Positions 54,601 to 64,000 of a DNA stretch of 64,000 bases are shown piece by piece. Source of the DNA: Saururus chinensis. Taxonomy: Eukaryota > Streptophyta > Magnoliopsida > Piperales > Saururaceae. The notes under the pieces are model-generated. The model was not told the origin of the DNA. It was given only the letters and a program-made list of their open reading frames with translations, and did not search any database. Positions within the stretch are counted from its first letter, which is position 1. Each line of letters starts with the position of its first letter. The stretch is taken from the NCBI GenBank assembly GCA_035235625.1, contig CP141141.1, positions 38,456,719 to 38,520,718 of the forward strand, given 5' to 3'. The position numbers and the translations under genes are program-made.

Positions 54601-55560
54601 AGGTTGATTTGCTCCCCCTATCAACTTAGGATTTAAGGTTCTCTAAGACATCCTTTCTAATCCAAATTTGAAAAGTTTTCTTTCTTTTGTCTTAGTAACC
54701 TTATTTAGTATGGAATTTAGTGTGTGTTTTCTAATCCACATGCTTTTCGCTTGAGGTTTCCTATGGTGTAAATTGCTTTTTTTCCTCTTCTTATGAAAAT
54801 TATTCAAGTATATATGAATCATCATAATTCTCTTTAGCTTCATATTTTGTATTTCATGGCTTGAATTTGTCTAATTAAGGACTTATGATTTTCATTCATG
54901 TGATGTCTCTTCTTATGGTTAGACTTTGGACTTTGATTCCTAAGACGTTGCTTTGGTTTTATTATGTGATCATCTTTCCTATGGTGCATAAGTTCTTTAG
55001 ATTTGATAAACTTAGTAACACCATTAGACTTTATGGAATTAGTCTTATTAAATCCTAGTCCTATTTTATCATAACAATTTTGGCTTCAATATCTTATCCA
55101 AATTTTCTTGCCCTAAGGTGAAGGTTTTCACTTTTTCTTGAGAAACTTTCAATTCATTACTTAGATCTTCAATTTTTTGCAAGGATGACTTATTTTTTTC
55201 TAGTTTTTCATGAACTTGATGCAATGAGAATTTTATCTTATCTAAAATATCACTTTTCTCATATTTGAAAACATTAAACATCTCATTAGTAGACTTTAAG
55301 TTCACTCTCTAAAGATCTAGATTTCTTTCTCTCTTTCTCAAGTTTAATCTTCAAGGTTTTTTCCTCTTTCTTTAGTGATTCTTTATCTTCATCTAATAAA
55401 ATTTATGTATAAAAATATAGTCAATTGTCTCTACGATAGCTTTGACAATTTTCTTTAACTTCTTAACTCTTTTATCACTTTCAATGACTTGTCTAAAAAG
55501 AGTTTCAAGATCTAAATCATCATCATCACTAGAATAAGAACTTGACATGATGAATCAATC
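54600..55560 (-). pseudogene. Ty1/copia gag-region remnant
   Basis: Read on the minus strand from about 55550: an acidic start MSSSYSSDDDDLDLETLFRQ, a coiled-coil-like segment (HEKLEKNKSSLQKIEDLSNE), then KTFTLGQENLDKIL and, in a shifted frame, NCYDKIGLGFNKTN. The FTLGQENLDK...G.GF/Y order is typical of the linker in many plant copia gag-pol proteins. Several stops and frame changes make it non-functional. Terminal repeats were not identified. Confidence 0.65.
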
Positions 55561-56600
55561 AAGCACAATTTGAAACAAGTTCTAGTAAACACACAAAATC
55601 ACCAAATACATATCTTTTGGAAGAATGAGCAAAACTAACAGAACACAATTGAAGCGAGCATGCAAATTATGAAAGATTTGATAAAAAACTAACATGTATT
55701 TGATCAATACCTTCATCTACCATTTAAGAGTTTAATATCGTCTAACCACCTAGTAGATCACCACATTGCTCCTAAAACTACCACTTTAAGCAAAGTAAGA
55801 ATTAAGAGTTATGACCTCTTTCTAATACACATGAATTTACGTAGCGTAAACAAAAGCTAAGCATAAACCTAATATGATCTCAGCCTATGATAAATCTACC
55901 AAACAATCCACACAATCATGCAAGCATTCACACAACAAATTTTTACATGGAAAACCCAATTAGGGTAAAAAACCACAACTGCCTTCCCTAGGCCAAATCA
56001 ATGCACTAGCCAGTAAGAACTTTCAAGTCACCAAGAACAACGAAGCAAACTCTAGCAACTTGACACAAAGGAAATTTTTTCCTTTATTTAGTTCTCTTCG
56101 TTGTTGGCCGTCACGATTCTCTCTCCGTCAAATCCTTGAAGCTTTCTCTCTTTGTATTACATCTTTGTCTTCTTCGTGTTCCTCAATCAAAGATGCCTTC
56201 TTTGATCGTTGATTCACTTCATGTTTCTTTAATCACTCCTTAATGAAGAACTTCACTACAACTCTTCAAGTTGTGTGTGTTGTGTATTTATCCTCACCAA
56301 TTGTTCATGAAAAGAACAATTGAAAGACTCTTGTTGACTAATTGAATTGATCTTCAAAACATGTAGACAAAGGTGCCTCTCATCTTTTTTCATGTCCAAA
56401 ATACCCCTTATATAGATAAGTAACTTGGTTTATGTGTTAGACCTTGAATGAGAATCAAATTCCACTTGGAATGACCAATTTTGGGAAACTTCATGTTGAA
56501 TGATCAATCGCTACAATAATCGATCGATTACTACTATAACTGCTACAATACACTATTCCAAACAATGCATGATTGATCATAGATGAAAATTTTGAAAAAT
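55561..56600. other. Retroelement leader/LTR-like sequence
   Basis: It contains TTACATGGAAAACCCAATTAGGGTAAAAAACC-like sequence (about 55940-55975), common in plant copia leaders, and GATCGATT-rich sequence near 56500-56570 resembling 3430-3660. No gene. Confidence 0.35.
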
Positions 56601-56605
56601 TGATA

Positions 56606-58161
56606 TGTAACATCCCTTATTTTTTTTGGTATTTTTCTGCTACCTTTTTGCTATTTTTTTGTGGGAAATTAGATGTTTTGGCATATTTATCTTTTGTATT
56701 TTACTCAGTATTCGTACCCTTAGAGTCAGGTGTGGGACGTAGTCATAGGCTGTGGGCCTCGACACGCCATAGAAATTTCCGGTACAAAAAAGAATGCAAA
56801 AAGGAGAAACAAGAAGAGGAAATAAAGTTGTGGCTTCAACATATAAAAAAGGCTTTGATGCTTGTTGGAGGACTTTTGTGTGAAAGAGTAGGTTCCAGGG
56901 CGAATTGAGGAATTCATTATACTTGTAGGGAAATATGGCGTGAGGGAGGACAATTTCAGCGCATGATTTGGAAGTATGACATGCGAAGAAGGCTTAAAGA
57001 GAAAAAAAGGGAATAAGAGTAGAACACACGAATGCATTCTGCTCGCGCGGAAGAGAGGACATCCCCCGGCCCGACTCTATCTCTCTATGTGTGGTCCCTT
57101 GGCTGTGCAACCACGGCCTCTCCGCCTAGTCCCTTCCAGCTGATTGCCACGGACAGAGTGGCACCACGCTGCTGGCCTTCACCTAGCTCTGCCTCAGCAT
57201 GGCAGTGGCAGGGGTAGCCATCCTTGGCGTACTTTGCATGTCCCTCCTCTTTGTTCTAATTTGCACAGTGCAGAGAAAAAAAAAAGGTCCTTTTTCTTTT
57301 GTCTACTTCTGTTGCAGACCCCGCTGGCCAGCCACAAGCCACCTAACTCTGCCTTGGCATGACAATGGCTAGAGGTCGCCATTCCTTGCCTAACTCCACC
57401 TTGCTACACCCTTCTTCACAAATTCAAGTTTGTTCGGCACAATAAACGGTGCCCTCACTTTTGCCCTTGGTCCCTCCCCTCAACAACCTTTTGGGTGCTT
57501 TTTTGCCCCAATAGCCTAATGCACATTGTTGGAGGCTTTTGTGTCATCAAGCACCTCTTTGGGATTGTCTACAACCCGCATAAACTCCTAACAAGTTCCC
57601 TCTAACATTTTTTACTCTAGGCAGCCATTTTTCTTCAAAGGTAATGCCTTGGTCCATTGGAATTGTCGCAGACATTGCCTACGTCGTGTGTCCCACCATC
57701 AGAGCTTGCTTTGAAAGCCAGGTAAGAGACTTTGAACTTTGTAATTTTGTATTGGTGTGCTTGTATGTTAGAATGCATGTTAGGACTAAGGAAAATGAAT
57801 TCTATTGACGTGCAATGTTAATTATATTGCGTGTAATAGCATGATGTGAGATTATAAGAATGATAGTTGAATTGTGTGTTTAATGGTTTGATGATTGGTG
57901 GATTGTTCGTAGTCTAATAGGGAGGATTTTTCCGCATGATATTTGAACGATTTGGCCAAATGCCTATGCAATGAATTTAGTGCATGTTAGTTAGATCGAC
58001 TCTTTATATGCTTGTACGATGTCTGTGCATATTTTTACCTGTCAAAACACCTCTTACATCTTATACTATGATTCATCTTCACCATGTAGTCTTGAGCAAC
58101 AACCAATCTATCCTATGACTCAAATTACACATCAATTTGACTTTGTTTTGTTTATTAATAA

Positions 58162-58233
<72 letters not shown>

Positions 58234-60831
58234 CAACAACCATACTATATCATAAACAATCATCATGTATATATGCAATTCAAACAAAAAATCACTATCA
58301 TCATGGAAACCCTTAAGAGTCCAACCACCCTCATTGAGATGCATATCACACAAGGTCTTTAAGACTTGATAGCCACATCTAAAAGTCCAACCACCCTCAC
58401 TAGAATAGGAACCACCACACAACTCAGCTTAAGACTTTTGTTGAAGTCATCGTCTAGCTCCATCCATGCCATGAAGTGAAGACGTGCTTAAGGATTCATA
58501 GACCTAAGTAGTTGAGATCTTGATTTTCATAATCATTGAAACCTCATGTATTGCACTGCACTAAATCATTCATTTTTTTTATAATGTAATTTGTTAAAAC
58601 CTAACTCTCAGGCTAAGGGAGCGTCTTTGCAAACAAACTCCCACTTTGGAGAGCCGAAAAACCATGGTTTTTTTTCATCCCATAACCTTTATCTATGTGG
58701 CTAAAACAACTCACTTTTGGAGCCAACCTGACAATGGGATCCTTTGTCTTTGAGTATTGAATGCATTGGTCAAGGGGTATCTATCTATTACAAGGATCCA
58801 CACTTGCATAGGTTTTCCCAATATCATACATGTACATATTATCATGTATTCACACATCTATAATATGTGAAAACTATGCTACATAAATAACATATACTTC
58901 ATCAGAAAATTGCTTAAAACTCATGACCCGATGCACATCGATGACCTCACCCACATGTCGGCTAGGAAGTCAGTGACCACCGACATCCCATTGATGCGTC
59001 AAACCCTTATTGACAGTGGATAGGCTGTGGAAACCCATCTTGCCGACACCACTATCGATGCACCGATCGCACTTTGATGACCAGATTAACATCGACATGG
59101 CACAATGTGTTGGTTCCAGTGTTCATCTTCCTCCAAACTCCAACGTCGTCATCAACATGCCAACAACTGTGTCGATGATCGGGAATAAAACAAACAGAAA
59201 CTAAATTGGAACACCCAACACTCTCATACATTAAACATGATTCTTACATCACTTGAACCATAAACCATTCATGGAAAACCATAATTTTAGTCATTTAATC
59301 ATCAAGAATAAAAAATACCATATTTTATTCTAAGCATGACATAATTCTTAGAAAATAACTACAACATGATATATAGCACATCAACAAGCATATATTCTAA
59401 ACAAGAAGGTTCATTTAAACTAATAAATGGTTACAATGTTAGCAATCAGACCTTTTTCTCTCAACAAAATCCATAGGTCTCCATAAATTTGTTCCTTTCT
59501 CGGCTTCCTCTAAACTTTGGCGTGCCCTAAGTCTCTCCTTTTGACTCAAAGTCATATTCCAAAAAGATTAGGAGCATAGTGTGTCAAAGAGTATTTATAG
59601 GGGAGTAAAGTAAAATTCTGATGCATAACCATGCAAGTAACTGCATGTAACAATTTCTTATGACAGTTTTGAACCTGTTACACATTTGTCATTGATCACC
59701 AACATGTCAATGGTTTACCAATGATTTTAGCAAAACTACCAATGTCACTACAGACACATCATTTCCTGATGACAATAGGAAATTAGGCTTTTCCATCATA
59801 CACACTGGCGTGTCGATGCCTGCCGACATAAGTATTTAGGCTTCATCGACATGCACATCAATATGTCGATGCCTACCTACAAAAACTTCTTTGTTCTATC
59901 AACTCAATACATTCTTACAAATGAACTTCTCTTTGTCAGTTTTGAACTTATTAATGTAGCTACTTTCTTAAGCTTTAATCTCAACATGATTACCTTCATT
60001 GACGGGATGACTGCCGATGCACCAATATAAATGTTGATGACACGGAAAGTAATAATTTAAAATAAATAATAAACTCACCTTTCAAAACACATAAAATACC
60101 TCAAAATTTTAGGGTGTCACATTTTTCTTATTCTGTGGTTGGAGAGGAGAGTGGGTTTCTAGCCAAAAGTGTTGTGGAACTCTAGGAAAGGAGTTCGAAG
60201 ATGGAAAAGGTTGCTCCTATAAATGGGAATGTCCAGTGAAATAGAACAACCAAAAGAGATGTTGGGGGATTTCAATAAGAAAATTTGGGACACTCTTAAA
60301 TAAATAAAGGATACATGATGATCTTAATAGATTGTTAAACATGAGTTGACTAAATATTTGACTCTTAAACCTTGATTAACCCTAATAGGCACTCAGAGAG
60401 TAGGTCATTGTTGTTTTTTCAATAATTCTTAAATCCTATTGAATCTATGCAAATATACTCAGGTAGCCTTGTAATGGATGTTTCTTCTTGGAAGGGTTCT
60501 AGACATCAAAGCTCAAAGTTTGTGTTGTGAGAGCAGCATTAACCTGGAAGGATGCTACCTTGTGCTAGCTTTGAAGTACTTTTTAAGGCACATGTGGAGC
60601 AAGTTTATTTTGCATTTTGTTGTACCTAGTGATTATGGGCTTGTACATGAAAGGATTTTGTATTTATTTAATTATTTTCTTTCTATTAGTACTAAAAGAA
60701 TTATTTAATATGACGTGTAGTGGAAAATGATGATCATGACCAAATGTTTGTTTACAAAAGAACTTATGAAAAAAAATGTTGTGGCCACTTTGATGTTTTT
60801 AAAAGACATTTCAAAATCCTAGGTCGTGACA
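56606..60831 (+). mobile_element. Second Gypsy-type LTR, probably interrupted by another LTR
   Basis: The left end TGTAACATCCCTTATTTTTT and right end AAATCCTAGGTCGTGACA pair like the ends of the 48677-52078 LTR. Inside it, TGTGACACCCTAAAATTTTG begins at 60119 and reads leftward on the minus strand, the start of a different LTR family inserted in the opposite direction; its other end was not located. The outer flanks (TGATA, AAGCA) do not match, so the pairing of the two outer ends is not proven. Confidence 0.4.
58166..58231. repeat. (TA)n microsatellite
   Basis: About 33 uninterrupted TA units. Open frames across it on both strands are Ile-Tyr artefacts. Confidence 0.95.
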
Positions 60832-61440
60832 AAGCATAATTTTATTAAAGAGGCAATTGAGAATAAGGAGATATAACTTGGGTATTATAAGATCAAAAGG
60901 CAAGTAGGAAACAACTTCACCAAACTTCTTCTAAGGGCCTGTTTGGGTACTGCTTTGGTATGGAAAGAAAATCACTTTTTCATTGAATGCCTTCTGGGAA
61001 AGAAAATCAAAAGCCCATGACGTTTGGATGGTCAATTGAGAAAAGCCCTTTATGTATAGTTTGGTCGTATGGATGAGCTAGTGGAGAAAGTGATTTACAT
61101 TATATGAAATGACTATTGTAACCCTAATAAATTCATCGCAGTCGTTCATGTAAAAAGGCAGGAACCGATCGCAGTCGTTGATTCCTAAACACCAGCTTCC
61201 CTTTTTATACCGCCAACAAACCCTAGCCTCCCAAACTTGCGGTTCCCAGCAGTGAGAGTATCCCGGCAGCAACGGCGACTACGAACATCTCCCGGGGACC
61301 ATCGACAGTGGTGACGGCTACCAGCTCTCGTGATCCATTGACAGCAGCGACAATGGATGCTCGAAGATATGCTCGACACACTGACCGCCTAGATGTGTTA
61401 CCCGCATCTTAAGTCCATTCCATGTTTGCCAACGATCTCG
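60832..61440. other. Spacer with one Tourist-like terminus
   Basis: GGGCCTGTTTGGGTACTG at 60936, preceded by TAA, matches the termini of the Tourist-like elements at 44 kb. A matching inverted end was not found within the next 2.5 kb. Confidence 0.4.
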
Positions 61441-61442
61441 CA

Positions 61443-61632
61443 GTTTTTCATGTTGTCACAAATAGGAGACAATGTTGTCTTTAGGGAGGAGTTTTTCGTG
61501 TTGTCTCAGAGACAAGACAATATTGGCTTCAGGGAGGAGTTCTTCGTGTTGTCACAAAGACGAGACAATATTGGCTTTAGGGAGGAGTTCTTCATGCTAT
61601 CGCAGAGATGAGACAATATTGTCTTCAAGGAT
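61443..61632. repeat. 48-bp tandem repeat, about four copies
   Basis: Units run from AGGGAGGAGTTCTTCGTGTT to GACAATATTGGCTTT. Spacing between successive AGGGAGGAGTT words is exactly 48 bases. Being a multiple of three, it reads as a 16-residue repeat (REEFFVLSQRQDNIGF) in a 72-codon open frame. The last unit leads directly into the larger repeat that starts with the same GACAATATT word. Confidence 0.88.
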
Positions 61633-62405
61633 TGCAAGTCTTGTTCTCTTGGTTTTGATCTATTGGTCTATATCTTGGTTGATGTCTACTCAGTGCATTT
61701 ACAGGCGTATTCTAAATGGATGATTTCTGGTCTATTGGTACGAAAGAAGTTGTTCGATCATGTTTGCCTAGTTGTTTGTAGAGAACTATTTTTTTTCTCC
61801 ATCTATGTTTTTTATTTGTAGCTTGATGATTATAGTAAGTTGAATCTAATGAAAATGTATATCAAAATTTGGGTTTTTGTGTGGTCTTCTTATATTGATA
61901 ATTAAGTATATTAGTTCTTTGTGTAAGTGACAACAATATTGTCTTCAGTGACAGGAAGTCATGTTCTCTTGGTTTTGATCTGGTCTGTATCTTGCATGAT
62001 GTCTAGTCAATGTGAAATGGATGATGTATGGTCTATTGCCTTTAGTGACTGTAAGGTGTTCGATCATGTTTGCCTACTTATTGTTTATAAAGATCTATTT
62101 TTTTCTCTCTTATGTTTTTAATTTGTAGATTTATCGTTATAGTAAGTAGAATCTGTTGAAATGGTAAACCAAAATATTGGTTATTTGGGTTGGTCTTCTT
62201 ATATTGATAATGAAGTATATTACCTCTTTATGTAATTTACGACAATATTGCTTCATGTTCTATTGGTTTTGATTTGGTCTGTATCTTGCATGATGTCTGG
62301 TCTATTGTCTTCAGTGACTGTAAGCTGTTCGATCATGTTTGCCTACTTATTGTTTACACATATCTATTTTTTCTCTCCTTCTTTGTTATTAATTTGTAGC
62401 TTTAT
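61612..62405. repeat. Tandem triplication of a roughly 310-bp unit
   Basis: Copies at 61612-61928, 61929-62240 and 62241 to about 62405 (the last one truncated). Each has, in order, GACAATATTGTCTTCA, TGTTCTCTTGGTTTTGATCT, TTCGATCATGTTTGCCTA, TTTTCTCTC, TTTGTAGCTT, and in the first two TGGTCTTCTTATATTGATAA. Copies differ by small indels. No protein is recognised. Confidence 0.85.
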
Positions 62406-63588
62406 CATTATCATTGAATTTGGCATGAATGCTTTCCTTTGCCCGCCAACAAAAAGAAATTTTTGTTTCAATATAAATGCATTTTGTGTTTTCTGCAGCA
62501 CTTTCCTATATACATCTCAAAATGAGTTATTCTATACAAGTCGCCTATAACTGCAAAGATATCAAATCTTGCAAAATTGTTGTTACTATACTTTTGTATT
62601 ATTGTAAGTTTTTTATGTTAATTATATTCATTTCATCATATACCTTTAGCTGGATGAAAATTATCTTGTTAATAGTAATTAGTAGTGTATTTCTCATTTT
62701 GTTAAAATTATCTTTCCTATATGCACTTTCTATATGTAATATATCTAATACTGAAATATTGTTTCTCTGGCTCGAGTCTTTTGATTCAATGTATAATGAC
62801 ATCAACAAGTTACCAAAGGCCAAGCCATGACCTTTATGTCCACATTGTTCAAGGCGTATGATTTACCTTGTATCTCCCACCACAACGAACCCAGGCAGAC
62901 CATTTTGGAAGTACCCCAATAAATCATTTGTAAGTTTTAATGATGCATTGAGTCTGTGTTTATACAAAGTTATAAATTAAACAACTTACTAACAACCATT
63001 ATATTTTTTATTAGGGAGCGACTGGTTGTGGAAGATGTATTGGTATGATGAGTTTTAAGGAGGTATTGCTAGTAGTAATATGAGTGTCAAACTACATCAT
63101 TGTCCATTCACTTTGTTGCAAAGCCATGGAAGTGTGAACAATGAACTAACATCGGCAGACATAACACTCACTCTAGATCATTTATTTAGGGCAATGACTT
63201 TCACAGTAAGCCTTATGCTTGCAACCATATTTGGGTTGATATTAATATCACGCTTTTATGTATATTTATTTACTTGTTTGAAGTAATAATATGTCCAAGT
63301 TGTTCCGCCACACTTTGAGCCATAAGATTAAGTTAACTATGGAAGTTTTTTCGGTCTCTAATAGAGTTTTCAATACTATGCTTATAATAATGAGGAGACA
63401 AAAGGAAAGGAGCAAGGAAATGATGGGATAGAATTTAGGCTAAAACTAAAATCCCATCAAACACGAATTCCCAGTATGAGATTTGGACCAAATGTTAAGC
63501 ATTTAAAAATCACACCCCTAATCCACCCTTCAATCCATGTCGGTGCACTAGTATTGCTGATGTGGGTTGAGGTTCTGGGTACTCAACA
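62406..63588. other. Spacer, no gene recognised
   Basis: Several short open frames (for example 62477-62830) lack family motifs and codon structure typical of the real genes here. No repeat ends were identified. Confidence 0.35.
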
Positions 63589-63782
63589 ATGGCGGTTTTG
63601 TTGGTGATCTACGGGTTGATTTGGGGGGTCTTCGTATGTGGCCACACTATGTGCAGCTCTTCTGAAATGGAATGAGGTGAGGTATAGGCCTCCGGGGACC
63701 ATGGGATGGCTTATGTTTGGAGAGACAACAGAATTTCTCAAACAGGGTCCCAGCTTCACGAATAACCAGAGTGCAAGGTCAG
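63589..63782 (+). pseudogene. CYP85A: CYP85A (brassinosteroid-6-oxidase) exon 1 fragment
   Basis: It begins with an ATG and the membrane anchor MAVLLVIYGLIWGVFVC. After a frame change near 63645 it continues AALLKWNEVRY, then PPGTMGWLMFGETTEFLKQG and PSFTNNQSAR. This is the conserved N-terminus of CYP85A P450s, which carry out C-6 oxidation in brassinosteroid synthesis in the ER. Compared with the family, the residues between RY and PPGT are partly deleted and several conserved residues are changed. Similarity stops at 63782; the haem-binding region is absent. Only about 60 of more than 460 residues remain, so it is a dead fragment. Confidence 0.82.
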
Positions 63783-64000
63783 TTGGGTGAAGTATTCTAG
63801 TAATAAGTTCACAAGTCCTGGCCAAAGGCAAAACCATATTAACTTCTGATTGAACAACAAACATTCCAACTGCAACAAAAAAAAAGATTGTAGCTACCTA
63901 TTAGGACCGTCCAATTATGCCATCAATGTCGAGAAAAATAAAAATGATGGAAACATTCCAGGCAACTCAAGTTCACATTTTAATAATTAGTTCAATTTTG
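63783..64000. other. Window end, no gene recognised
   Basis: Non-coding sequence after the CYP85A fragment. No further P450 exon is visible before the window ends. Confidence 0.4.

Noticed and set aside
58019..58422. Open frames on both strands across the (TA)n tract
   Set aside because: The dinucleotide repeat encodes Ile-Tyr in every direction and has no stop; not a gene.
62477..62830. 117-codon hydrophobic frame
   Set aside because: AT-rich sequence produces Ile/Leu/Phe/Tyr strings on both strands; there are no conserved motifs.
60936..63480. A full Tourist-like element starting at GGGCCTGTTTGGGTACTG
   Set aside because: No inverted partner end with a matching TTA/TAA flank was found, so only one terminus is noted.

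Overview
This is plant nuclear DNA. Genes are split by GT-AG introns, there is no operon structure, and most of the window is transposable elements and their remains. The first exons of the receptor kinases are very GC-rich while their downstream kinase exons are near 45% GC or lower. That 5'-to-3' gradient is typical of monocots, so a monocot is my best guess, without a species call.

The backbone is a decaying cluster of receptor-like kinases, all on the + strand. Copy 1 (617-2019) is the kinase half of a cysteine-rich receptor kinase (CRK, DUF26 family); its ectodomain is either outside the window or lost. Copy 2 (12801-16256) is a complete seven-exon CRK of 655 residues and the only clearly intact gene here. 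Copy 3 (28890-31367) is full length but has one in-frame TGA inside the kinase domain, and it lacks one intron that copies 1 and 2 keep. Copy 4 (41461-42260) is an ectodomain-only remnant with a frameshift. Beside it lies a G-type-lectin (SD1) receptor kinase (43190-47120) with a degraded ectodomain and an open kinase half.

Two other host-gene remnants are present: a mitochondrial-type aldehyde dehydrogenase pseudogene (32807-36398) and a first-exon fragment of a CYP85A brassinosteroid-6-oxidase (63589-63782).

The rest is mobile DNA. The most notable element is a 5.6-kb CACTA-like transposon (20425-25995). It carries intron-bearing pieces of two unrelated host genes, a NOP9/APUM23-type Pumilio gene and an SD1 receptor kinase, and it holds a nested Mutator-like MITE with a perfect 9-bp target duplication. 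Other elements are Tourist/PIF-like elements nested in each other (5753-6788, 43972-45010), a second Mutator-like MITE (6054-6526), a hAT element with a perfect 8-bp duplication (52490-53622), Stowaway-like MITEs, TRIM-like mini-retroelements in CRK and ALDH introns, large Gypsy-type LTRs (48.7-52.1 kb and 56.6-60.8 kb), and three Ty1/copia fragments. Several tandem repeats and one near-perfect hairpin complete the picture.

I see no tRNA, rRNA or CRISPR array. I found no convincing new enzymatic or defence system. The points most worth checking are the gene-capturing CACTA element, the single nonsense codon and exact intron loss in CRK copy 3, and the datable nested insertions.
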